64,000 nt of DNA from Planococcus maritimus (GTDB taxonomy: Bacteria; Bacillota; Bacilli; Bacillales_A; Planococcaceae), in the NCBI RefSeq assembly GCF_001687625.2, contig NZ_CP016538.2:344001-408000 (forward strand). Reading direction: 5' to 3'. The translations under genes and the position numbers were made by a program. Shown here piece by piece: positions 32,318 to 39,895 of the stretch (within the stretch, counting starts at the first letter, position 1; each line of letters opens with the position of its first letter). Below the pieces are notes generated by a model, which saw only the letters and a program-made list of their open reading frames with translations, was not told where the DNA came from and searched no databases.

Positions 32318-33166
32318 ATGAATTTTCATCAAAAGCCTGTAAGTTATGTAGAGAGCTTAACCTTGAAAGTATTAGATTTACCGGGAATGAGCCGTTTTTA
32401 CGCAGAGGTATTAGGATTCGAAACGATTGAAGAAACAGGCCGTGAAACCATTCTCGGCGTAAACGGGGAAGCAATCTTGACTCTCCAATATGCACCGGAG
32501 TTCAAGGCAAAAGCAAGGCGTTTTGCGGGACTGTATCATTTTGCGGTGCTACTGCCTAACCGAAAAGAACTCGGCAAAATATTGCTGCATCTCCATGAGC
32601 AGAAAATTCCAGTCGGTTCTTCGGATCATCAAGTGAGCGAAGCTTTGTATCTGTCGGATCCTGAAGGCAATGGCATCGAAATCTACCGCGACCGCGAACC
32701 CGATGAATGGCAATGGCGCGGAGACCAAGTGCATATGACGGTTGATCCACTCGATGTACAGGAAGTTGTACAAGCTTCAAATGACGAGAAGTGGAGCGGC
32801 ATGCCGGCGGGTACGGTGCTGGGGCATATCCATCTTCATGTCTCAGACCTGCAAGCTGCGCACGACTTTTATACCGGCGCGATCGGCTTCGGTGCAGTCG
32901 CGAACCTCGGCAATCAAGCATTATTTGTCTCGGACGGTGATTACCATCACCATATTGGCTTGAATATTTGGAACGGCATAGGCATTCCTGCTTTGCCGGA
33001 TCAAACGGCCGGGCTCGCGCATTATGTTATCCGTGTCGCAGATGAGCTAGCGCAACAAGCTATGCGCGAACGTCTGGAAACTTACGGCGCTGAGGTTCAA
33101 ATGGATGGCGAAGTATTGAAAACGGCTGACCCATCCGGCAACCGTATCCGCATTTTAACTGCATAA
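32318..33166 (+). CDS. catE: VOC-family extradiol dioxygenase (catechol 2,3-dioxygenase, CatE-like)
   Basis: A 282-residue protein with two VOC modules (about 10-125 and 165-282). Possible metal ligands are YHFAVLLPN, the glutamate in NGIEIYRD, HIHLHVSD and AHYVIRVAD. The layout and the divergent HxlR-type regulator match the B. subtilis catechol dioxygenase CatE, which detoxifies catechols. RBS TGGAGGGG gives ATG 32318. A glyoxalase role cannot be excluded from sequence alone. Confidence 0.75.
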   Translation: MNFHQKPVSYVESLTLKVLDLPGMSRFYAEVLGFETIEETGRETILGVNGEAILTLQYAPEFKAKARRFAGLYHFAVLLPNRKELGKILLHLHEQKIPVGSSDHQVSEALYLSDPEGNGIEIYRDREPDEWQWRGDQVHMTVDPLDVQEVVQASNDEKWSGMPAGTVLGHIHLHVSDLQAAHDFYTGAIGFGAVANLGNQALFVSDGDYHHHIGLNIWNGIGIPALPDQTAGLAHYVIRVADELAQQAMRERLETYGAEVQMDGEVLKTADPSGNRIRILTA

Positions 33167-33167
33167 G

Positions 33168-33199
33168 AAAATCCCCGGGACTTGTGTCTCGGGGATTTT
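33168..33199. terminator. Shared terminator
   Basis: AAAATCCCCG / CGGGGATTTTT between the catE-like gene and the converging small gene. Confidence 0.82.
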
Positions 33200-33203
33200 T
33201 GCA

Positions 33204-33449
33204 TTAGGGTGCTGGGCACGAAGCGGATGCATCCGCATATAATAAGTTTTGTGTAGAGCGCCCAGACGCAATAGCTTGCTGGACAGTACTTGTTTGTTTG
33301 GGCACTAGATGATCTCTTGTTTCTGTATAAGCCTGGAGTCGCTCCTGGTTTTGCCAGTCTTCAAAAGGTTCATTATAAATACCCAACAGGATTGTTCCGC
33401 ACAATACGGCAATCAAGGTGACGCCAAGTAACGAAAGGAAGCCTTTCAT
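33204..33449 (-). CDS. Small membrane-anchored protein, unknown function
   Basis: An 81-residue product with one hydrophobic N-terminal segment (about 3-23) and a polar tail ending SCPAP. There is a Cys in the helix (VLCGT) but the residues before it do not make a proper lipobox. ATG 33449 has a moderate site AAGGCGGG. Not recognised. Confidence 0.5.
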   Translation of the reverse strand: MKGFLSLLGVTLIAVLCGTILLGIYNEPFEDWQNQERLQAYTETRDHLVPKQTSTVQQAIASGRSTQNLLYADASASCPAP

Positions 33450-33573
33450 GATCGAATCCCGCCTTCTCATAGATGCTGATATTAAGAACGCGAACCGTCC
33501 CAAAAGGTTCCCAGTTGAAGAAATATGAAAGACTGGGATACTGATAAGTAAGAACATCAAGAGGAGGGAGAAG

Positions 33574-34644
33574 ATGATTTCATTGAAAACTGATATTTGT
33601 GGATTGCTCGGAATCGACTACCCGATTATCCAAGCAGGAATGGCAGGCGGCCCGACCACTGCCGAATTGGTCGCAGAAGTTTCCGCAGCGGGTGGTTTGG
33701 GAACGCTCGGCGCAGCTTATCTGACTCCCGACAAGCTGAGGCAAGACATTGAGGACATACGCCAAAAAACGGATAAGCCTTTTGCCGTTAATTTATTTGC
33801 AACCGTCCCGCGAGATGACTTTTCGCGCCTTGATGAAGTGACACAAGCGTTGCAGCCAATCTATCAGGAGCTTGCCATTGATCAGCCATCTGTTAAATAT
33901 CGCTCTCCTGATTACGAGGAGGAACTGTTTCGCATTTGCCTTGAAATGAACGTTCCGATCATCAGCACGGCGTTCGGTTCCTTGGCGCCTGGTCATATGG
34001 AGTCGGCCAAAGCGCAGGGTATCAAAGTCATTACGATGGCAACGACTGTCGGCGAAGCCTTGTCAGCCGAGGAGGCGGGAGCTGATGCCATCGTGGCTCA
34101 AGGCAGTGAAGCGGGAGGCCACCGCGGCAGCTTTTCGTTTGATCGCCATCCGATGGGGGCGCAGGTCGGCTTAATGGCGCTGCTTCCGCAAATCGCAGAT
34201 GCCGTAGAGGTGCCGGTAATCGCAGCTGGCGGAATCGTGGACGGGCGGGGGCTGGTGGCGTCGCTCGCACTCGGCGCGCAAGCTGTTCAAATCGGGACGC
34301 GTTTTGTCGCAGCGAAAGAGTCGGGTGCACACAAAGCTTACAAACAAGCGATCTTTGACAGCGACGAGGAGAGCACCGTCGTAACGAAAAGTTTTTCGGG
34401 GCGCCCGGCGCGTGGCATCCGCAACCGATTCATCGAACTATTCGAATCATCGGGAACCAAACCACTGCCATTTCCGTCCCACAATACAGTTACGAAAGAA
34501 ATCCGGGGAGCGTCAGCAACAGCAGGCAATCCGGAATTTATGTCATTATGGGCAGGACAGGCGACAAGGGGGCTTGCGCAGGAAGAAAGCGCAGCGGAAA
34601 TCGTCTCTTCCATAATGGAACAAGCCCGTGCCTTCATCCGGTGA
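33574..34644 (+). CDS. Nitronate monooxygenase (class I, FMN-dependent)
   Basis: A 356-residue TIM-barrel flavoprotein: PIIQAGMAGGPTTAELVAEVS at the N-terminus, the active-site GSEAGGHRGSF (with the conserved histidine, about 179-189), PVIAAGGIVDGRG and QIGTRFVAAKES for FMN phosphate binding. Class I enzymes oxidise alkyl nitronates such as propionate-3-nitronate. RBS AGAGGAGGGAG. Confidence 0.9.
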   Translation: MISLKTDICGLLGIDYPIIQAGMAGGPTTAELVAEVSAAGGLGTLGAAYLTPDKLRQDIEDIRQKTDKPFAVNLFATVPRDDFSRLDEVTQALQPIYQELAIDQPSVKYRSPDYEEELFRICLEMNVPIISTAFGSLAPGHMESAKAQGIKVITMATTVGEALSAEEAGADAIVAQGSEAGGHRGSFSFDRHPMGAQVGLMALLPQIADAVEVPVIAAGGIVDGRGLVASLALGAQAVQIGTRFVAAKESGAHKAYKQAIFDSDEESTVVTKSFSGRPARGIRNRFIELFESSGTKPLPFPSHNTVTKEIRGASATAGNPEFMSLWAGQATRGLAQEESAAEIVSSIMEQARAFIR

Positions 34645-34714
34645 TGCGGCTCGAGTTTCCTGTTTCTGCGTGCTATACTGATGAAAGTGATTTTGAAATG
34701 AGGAGATTGAACGA

Positions 34715-35560
34715 ATGGAATGGAAAAATATATACCGTGGTATTTTAATGGGCATCAGTGATTTAATCCCGGGTGTCAGCGGAGGAACGATTGCCTTTAT
34801 CTTAGGCATTTACGACCGTTTGCTTGAGTCGATTAGCGGATTTTTCAGCCGGGAGTGGAAAAAACAGCTAGGCTTTCTCGTGCCACTTGGCATCGGAATT
34901 GTCATTACGCTGTTATTGTTTAGCCGCTTTATCGAATTTTTATTGGAAAATCATTACGAAGCGACGCAATTTTTCTTCATGGGGCTAATACTCGGGGTCT
35001 TGCCGTATATCATGAAGCAAGCGGAAGTGAAGAAGAATTTTACGGCGCGCCATTTGGTCATTTTGCTGGTAATTGGGGCAGCGCTCGCTTCTATGGCGTT
35101 TATCCAGACGGATGAAAACATCGCACCGATTACGGAGTTGAGCTTGCCGACGTTCTTCCTGCTGTTTTTCTCGGGTTGGCTCGCGAGCATGGCGATGTTA
35201 TTGCCGGGCATCAGTGGATCGTTTATCTTGTTGTTGATCGGGGTGTATTCGACCGCCATCAACGCCTTGTCGACACTGAACTTGCCGATTGTTTTGACAA
35301 TCGGGGCAGGTGTCATGGTTGGATTTGTCGTCTCAAGTAAAGTAATCAGCTATTTGCTGGAGCATTTTACGTATGTGACATATGCCGCGATTATCGGCTT
35401 GATCCTTGGATCGCTGTTCGTTGTATTCCCTGGGTTTGCGGCCGACCCGACGACTTTGGTGACCAGCCTGATCACGTTCGTAGTGGGCCTCGTGTTTACC
35501 TTATGGTTCAGTTCGCCAAAGAAAACCGACATTACTAGCGAACAAAATGTAGAAGCATAA
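34715..35560 (+). CDS. popT: DUF368 polyprenyl-phosphate transporter PopT
   Basis: A 281-residue polytopic protein with the two repeated DUF368 motifs: LIPGVSGGTIAFILGIY (about 18-34) and LLPGISGSFILLLIGVY (about 162-178). DUF368 proteins recycle undecaprenyl phosphate across the membrane for wall synthesis (PopT). UppP, acting on the same lipid, is encoded 1.7 kb away on the other strand. RBS GAGGAGA. Terminator follows. Confidence 0.9.
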   Translation: MEWKNIYRGILMGISDLIPGVSGGTIAFILGIYDRLLESISGFFSREWKKQLGFLVPLGIGIVITLLLFSRFIEFLLENHYEATQFFFMGLILGVLPYIMKQAEVKKNFTARHLVILLVIGAALASMAFIQTDENIAPITELSLPTFFLLFFSGWLASMAMLLPGISGSFILLLIGVYSTAINALSTLNLPIVLTIGAGVMVGFVVSSKVISYLLEHFTYVTYAAIIGLILGSLFVVFPGFAADPTTLVTSLITFVVGLVFTLWFSSPKKTDITSEQNVEA

Positions 35561-35573
35561 TCGAAGAAATGAC

Positions 35574-35617
35574 AAAGCGGACAGCGAAAAGAACTTCTTT
35601 TCCTGTCCGCTTTTAGT
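35574..35617 (+). terminator. Intrinsic terminator
   Basis: AAAGCGGACAG / CTGTCCGCTTTT stem with a long A/T loop. Confidence 0.8.
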
Positions 35618-35708
35618 ATTTATTTAAGGAAAAAAGTAAAAAAGGCTTTTTGCTTTGCGGAATTCACGTTTGCGATTAAACTAAAATGAAGAGAAAGAGG
35701 TGATGCAT

Positions 35709-36836
35709 GTGCGGAAATTGTTTGGCCTCCTGTTGCTCCTGCTATTGTTATTTTTCACCCGCCCGGTATGGGAAGGGCCTGCCGAAAAATATGTCGACCT
35801 GAGCTTTTTGGACTCGGTGGATGAAATGATCGGAAATGTAACAGCTGATGCAGATGTTTCCAAAGCGCTCGATGAAGCCAAATATTTCACGACGCGCATC
35901 AGCCATCAGCTGCAGACCATGGTGACGGAATCTTCGGCCACCCTGCCCGAAGCGGTCGCGAAGCCAGAGCTTTCTGATACGGATTCTATGGTGGCGGTGC
36001 ACAATGTCACGCTTGGGATGAGCAAGGAACAAGCCCAGCAAAAGCTCGGCTTGCCGCTGCGATTGATGGAAAATGAATACGGGACTGTTTGGCATAGCTA
36101 TCATCAGGATTATCAGAACTACGTATTGTTGTCTTACGATGACAATGGAGAAGTCAATGGCATGTTCACCAACCAGGATCTCATTTCGTCTACTGAAGGC
36201 TTTTCAATGGATTCGACCAAAGCACAAGTGCGCGACTTGTTCGGGACACCTTTGACCAGTCTGCAAAAAGGGCGTGTGCAGTATATTCTCGATTCGCGTG
36301 ATGAATATGATTTATTTGAAACAGCGGATTCTTATACAACCGTTTTCTATGATATTCACGAAGGAGACACGGTCACGGCTGTCCAGGTCATCGACAAAGA
36401 GTTGGAAGAACAGCGCGGCGAAATCTACGCAGAGCCTTCCCCGGAAGTGAAGGAAGGCTATGAGTTTTTACTGTTTGAATTAACCAATTCTGCGAGAATT
36501 CAACGCGGCTTGCCCTTATTGAAATGGGATAGCGAAACGATGGAAACAGCTCGCGATCACAGCCAGGAAATGGCGGAGGAGCGTTATTTCAGCCATACGA
36601 ATCCGGCTGGCCAATCTCCTTTTGACCGCATGAAAGAAGATGGCATTACGTTCTTTATCGCCGGTGAAAACTTAGCCTACGGGCAGTATAGCGCTATCTT
36701 TGCCCACGAAGGACTCATGAATTCCATGGGCCACCGGGAAAACATCGTTAAGCCGGATTTTGGTTACCTCGGTGTTGGTGTCGCATTCAACTCAGACAAA
36801 CAGCCATATTTTACGGCAAACTTTTTCAATCGATAA
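35709..36836 (+). CDS. CAP-superfamily secreted protein with CAP-associated N domain (YlbC-like)
   Basis: About 375 residues: N-terminal signal or anchor (poly-Leu, 4-18), two CAP-associated repeats (NVTLGMSKEQAQQKLGLP and SMDSTKAQVRDLFGTP, about 98-225) and a C-terminal CAP/SCP domain (about 250-375) with LTNSARIQRGLPLLKW, YFSHTNPAGQSPFDRM, GENLAYG and GHRENIVKPDFGYLGVGV. It resembles B. subtilis YlbC. GTG 35709 has AGAGG 8 bases upstream; the ATG at 35703 is too close to it. Function in the envelope is unknown. Confidence 0.85.
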   Translation: MRKLFGLLLLLLLLFFTRPVWEGPAEKYVDLSFLDSVDEMIGNVTADADVSKALDEAKYFTTRISHQLQTMVTESSATLPEAVAKPELSDTDSMVAVHNVTLGMSKEQAQQKLGLPLRLMENEYGTVWHSYHQDYQNYVLLSYDDNGEVNGMFTNQDLISSTEGFSMDSTKAQVRDLFGTPLTSLQKGRVQYILDSRDEYDLFETADSYTTVFYDIHEGDTVTAVQVIDKELEEQRGEIYAEPSPEVKEGYEFLLFELTNSARIQRGLPLLKWDSETMETARDHSQEMAEERYFSHTNPAGQSPFDRMKEDGITFFIAGENLAYGQYSAIFAHEGLMNSMGHRENIVKPDFGYLGVGVAFNSDKQPYFTANFFNR

Positions 36837-36875
36837 AAAAATCCCTCTATTGCTTTGCGCAGTAGAGGGATTTTT
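36836..36875 (+). terminator. Intrinsic terminator, first of a duplicated pair
   Basis: AAAAATCCCTCTA / TAGAGGGATTTTT. The loop TTGCTTTGCGCAG is almost the same as that of the terminator at 37244-37281, so the two are duplicates. Confidence 0.85.
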
Positions 36876-36944
36876 CAGAGTGTTGAAGAAGTCCACATTT
36901 CGCTCTCAACTATGAATGAGAGAACCTTTTTCTATATCTAACAT

Positions 36945-37242
36945 TCAATGATCTCTCCAAGTATTTGGAGAAGTGTTCGCTCGTAAAACCTTCTGCTCAA
37001 TAATGCTGCGCATTACTTTCGCAAAGATAATGTCTCCCGTAGGTCGACCTTATCTTTCCTGTGGGACCTAGCGGGTTTGAGAGACCCCGCAGGGAATGAA
37101 TGAGCGAAGCTTGACTGAGTTCATTCATTTGCGACGCTTGAGCATAGCGAAAGTGGAGCAAGCCGAGGAGGCTCGATTCCCGCCCCACGGAAAGCGAGCG
37201 ATAAGCTTCGGAAAATACGACTTTATCACTTTCTCGACAGCC
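36945..37242 (-). repeat. Dispersed repeat, family C, copy 2 (inverted), carrying module D
   Basis: Reverse complement of the repeat at 31143-31380: it shares CGAAGCTTATCGCTCGCTTTCC, the GAGCCTCCTCG...GGGGTCTC core and a block of more than 100 bases with very few differences. It has an extra insert of about 70 bases (37094-37163), module D, which also occurs at 42650-42723. It ends with TTCTCGACAGCC against the second terminator. The interval 36876-37243 holds no supported gene. Confidence 0.82.
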
Positions 37243-37243
37243 T

Positions 37244-37281
37244 GGAAAATCCCTCTATTGCTTTGCGCAATAGAAGGATTT
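37244..37281 (-). terminator. Terminator of uppP, second of a duplicated pair
   Basis: AAAATCCCTCTATTG / CAATAGAAGGATTTTT. It is a near copy of 36836-36875 including the loop. Confidence 0.82.
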
Positions 37282-37285
37282 TTGA

Positions 37286-38116
37286 TTAGTTCAATAAGAA
37301 CCAGGCAAGCACGACGAGCGGGCCGACGATAAAGCAGTAGATCGCAAAATACTTCAGCTGGCCTTTCGCCATGATGTTCATGAACCATTTCAGCGAGAAG
37401 TACGAAGCAACGAGCGAGCCGACAAAGGCCATAATGTAAGGGATGGCCATCGTCGACAAATTATCGTCGTTGACAATATCCGTGATGCTTAGCACTGCTC
37501 CGCCAAAACTGACCGGGATGAACAAAAGAAATGAAAAGCGCAGCGCAGTTTCTTGGTTGATGCCACGGGCCATAGCAGCAACGATTGTAGCGCCGCTGCG
37601 GCTAATGCCAGGGATCAACGCAACAGCTTGTGCGCTACCGATGATCAAGGCATCTTTCATCGTCATATTGCCGTCTTTCCGTTGGCCGCGCATATTGCGG
37701 ATCAGCCAAAGGGCGAGACCGGTGATAACCAAGGTGACGCCGACCGTGACGATCGTCGACAAGTACGAATCAATCGTATCCTGAAATAACACACCGATGA
37801 TGCCCGCCGGAATGGTTGCGACAACCAAATAAACGACAAACATAAAATCACGCCGCGTTTCCGGCGTTTTTTCTTTGAAAAACTTCAAGCCGTTGATGAC
37901 CAAGCGTTTAATGTCCTCGCGGTAAATGATCAAGACGGCGAGCAAGGAAGCGCTGTTGACGAGCAACGCAAAAGTCGAGTTGCTGCCTTCGATTTCCACA
38001 TCGAGAAAATACTGAGCAATCAGCAAATGACCGCTTGATGAAATCGGGATGGGTTCGGTGAGTCCTTGAAATAGCCCGAGCAGCAAAAATTTAATGGTAA
38101 GCCATAATTGTTCCAT
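37286..38116 (-). CDS. uppP: Undecaprenyl-diphosphatase UppP (BacA)
   Basis: A 276-residue integral membrane protein with the two catalytic signatures: [15 protein letters not shown] (about 15-29) and [10 protein letters not shown] (about 168-177). It removes a phosphate from undecaprenyl diphosphate so the carrier lipid can be reused in peptidoglycan synthesis; overexpression gives bacitracin resistance. I start it at ATG 38116 behind GGAGGAA rather than at the TTG that overlaps that site. Confidence 0.94.
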   Translation of the reverse strand: MEQLWLTIKFLLLGLFQGLTEPIPISSSGHLLIAQYFLDVEIEGSNSTFALLVNSASLLAVLIIYREDIKRLVINGLKFFKEKTPETRRDFMFVVYLVVATIPAGIIGVLFQDTIDSYLSTIVTVGVTLVITGLALWLIRNMRGQRKDGNMTMKDALIIGSAQAVALIPGISRSGATIVAAMARGINQETALRFSFLLFIPVSFGGAVLSITDIVNDDNLSTMAIPYIMAFVGSLVASYFSLKWFMNIMAKGQLKYFAIYCFIVGPLVVLAWFLLN

Positions 38117-38265
38117 CTGTATGTATTCCTCCAAATTCTATTCATTGTCACATCTACAGTCATAAGACGTGCAGTGCTTAAAAAAGTTCACGCTGCACAA
38201 AAACATATAATACCATATAAACGTGATAAACTGGGTATACTCATGAAAGAAAGGAAGTGTAATAG

Positions 38266-39345
38266 GTGACAAATAAATTATGGTTCCAGGCAGGCGTCGG
38301 CATTATCCTGACGCTAGTCATTATTCGCCTGTTTATCGAAGTTCAGGGGATTTTCGACCCGCTGTTCATTATTGCCGGAACGATTTTCGTGCCTTTACTT
38401 CTCGGGGGTGTCTTGTTCTATTTGACGCGTCCGCTGCTGTATTTTTTGGAGAACCGCAAATTCCCGAAATGGGCTGCCATCTTAACTATCATTCTTTTGA
38501 TTGTTCTGGCCTTTTATCTATTATTTGCAATGGTTGGGCCGGAGGTGACAAAACAAGTCAACTCACTTGTCGACAATGCTCCAGGAATTATCAATGACGT
38601 AGAAGAATACGCGCAGTATTTGCTAGCTCAACGCGACCGCTTGCCGGATTCTTTGGAAGAGCAAATCAATGATATGAGCGGCCAAATCGGTGACCGCATC
38701 GGTGATATTGGCGGCTGGATCGTGTCGTTCCTTACAAGCTTTATCTCAGGCGTCATCACGCTCGTACTTGTACCATTCTTCTTGATTTACCTATTGATCG
38801 ACCACCGCAAATTCGTGCCGTTCATTTCTGGCTTCTTCAGCGGTCAGCGCAAGCTTTGGGTGATCAAGACATTGAAAGACATTGACCACACCTTGCGTTC
38901 GTATATCCAAGGGCAGTTGTTTGTCAGCTTTTTAGTTGGACTGATGCTGTTGATTGGCTATTTAATCATTGGTCTCGACTATGCTTTATTATTGGCGTTG
39001 ATCGGAATGGCGACAAATGTTATCCCATTCCTCGGGCCATACATTGCCGTCATTCCGGCGATACTGATCGCCTTGGTGCAGGATCCGATCATGGCAGTGT
39101 ATGTCGCCATCATCATGCTGGTCGCCCAACAGATTGAAAGCAATTTCATCACGCCGAACGTCATGGGCAACGCACTCGATGTCCACCCGTTGACCGTCAT
39201 TACCCTGATTCTCGCAGCCGGGAACATCGCGGGCATTTGGGGAATCATCTTGGCGATTCCGTTCTACGCGGTCGTGAAAACAATTATCAAAAATATTTAT
39301 GCAAGGCGGCAAGAAATCCGTTCGACCGCCACAAGAGAAGTATAA
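38266..39345 (+). CDS. AI-2E family membrane protein, second copy
   Basis: A 359-residue protein with the same architecture as the gene at 14864-15943, including PFLGPYIAVIPAI and ITPNVMGNALDVHPLTVI. GTG 38266 with AAAGGAAGTG. Upstream GGGTATACT could serve either a SigA or a SigB -10, but no convincing -35 is seen. Substrate unknown. Confidence 0.87.
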   Translation: MTNKLWFQAGVGIILTLVIIRLFIEVQGIFDPLFIIAGTIFVPLLLGGVLFYLTRPLLYFLENRKFPKWAAILTIILLIVLAFYLLFAMVGPEVTKQVNSLVDNAPGIINDVEEYAQYLLAQRDRLPDSLEEQINDMSGQIGDRIGDIGGWIVSFLTSFISGVITLVLVPFFLIYLLIDHRKFVPFISGFFSGQRKLWVIKTLKDIDHTLRSYIQGQLFVSFLVGLMLLIGYLIIGLDYALLLALIGMATNVIPFLGPYIAVIPAILIALVQDPIMAVYVAIIMLVAQQIESNFITPNVMGNALDVHPLTVITLILAAGNIAGIWGIILAIPFYAVVKTIIKNIYARRQEIRSTATREV

Positions 39346-39348
39346 GAG

Positions 39349-39377
39349 AAACCCTGCAGTCGAGGCTGCGGGGTTTT
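39349..39377 (+). terminator. Intrinsic terminator
   Basis: AAACCCTGCAG / CTGCGGGGTTT with one G-T pair and TTTT. Confidence 0.78.
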
Positions 39378-39392
39378 AATATGGGCAATTAC

Positions 39393-39446
39393 TTGACTGT
39401 CAATAGTTTACCCCCTAAACTATCAGTAGTTGAGGGGGTAAACTAT
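39393..39446 (+). promoter_or_regulatory. marR-type promoter inside a 14-bp perfect palindrome (operator)
   Basis: TTGACT (39393-39398), 17-base spacer, TAAACT (39416-39421). ATAGTTTACCCCCT (39403-39416) and AGGGGGTAAACTAT (39433-39446) are perfect inverted repeats. The left arm covers the spacer, the right arm contains the ribosome binding site GAGGGGG and ends two bases before the start codon. Strong candidate for autoregulation by the MarR protein. Confidence 0.75.
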
Positions 39447-39448
39447 TT

Positions 39449-39892
39449 ATGGATATGCGCATTAAAGAAGCAGTTGAATTGTTTCAGGAAGTCTTATTTT
39501 ACGGGACGGAGCGGGTCATCCGTTCGGTGGACAATCCGTTATGGGAAGAGTTTTCCCCGGAGCAGATGCAGTCGCTGAAATTGATCGGCAAAGAAGGCCA
39601 AATCACATCAGCCAGACTAGCGGTGCTGCAAGGCGTCCATAAAAGCGCCGTCTCGAACCGCACGAAAAAACTATTGCAAAAAGAGTTGATCCAAGTGGTT
39701 CAGACCGCAGACCGGCGGGAAAAGTTGCTGGAATTGACTGCTGCCGGAAGGGCGGTATTAGAAGAGTCGGATAAGATACTCGCAGAATATGTAGAAAACT
39801 TGATGTCCGAACACGTGGACGATCAAGAGATTGAACAATTCCTGAAGATTTTCAGGAAACTTAGCGCAATCATGAAAACGGATGGAGTGTAA
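39449..39892 (+). CDS. MarR family regulator of the MMPL transporter (YdgG-like)
   Basis: A 147-residue winged-helix protein: TSARLAVLQGVHKSAVSNRTKKLLQKELI is the recognition helix region and QTADRREKLLELTAAG the wing. The gene order MarR-MMPL matches B. subtilis ydgG-ydgH. A perfect palindrome overlaps its promoter and ribosome binding site, so it very likely represses its own operon. The next gene starts four bases after its stop. Confidence 0.88.
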   Translation: MDMRIKEAVELFQEVLFYGTERVIRSVDNPLWEEFSPEQMQSLKLIGKEGQITSARLAVLQGVHKSAVSNRTKKLLQKELIQVVQTADRREKLLELTAAGRAVLEESDKILAEYVENLMSEHVDDQEIEQFLKIFRKLSAIMKTDGV

Positions 39893-39895
39893 TTG

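Noticed and set aside
37096..37388. Frames of 78 and 87 codons between the CAP gene and uppP
   Set aside because: They lie in repeat C copy 2, overlap a terminator and uppP, and have no start signals.
39403..39446. The 14-bp palindrome as a terminator of the AI-2E gene
   Set aside because: A separate terminator already exists at 39349-39377, there is no T-run, and the palindrome overlaps promoter elements of the next gene.
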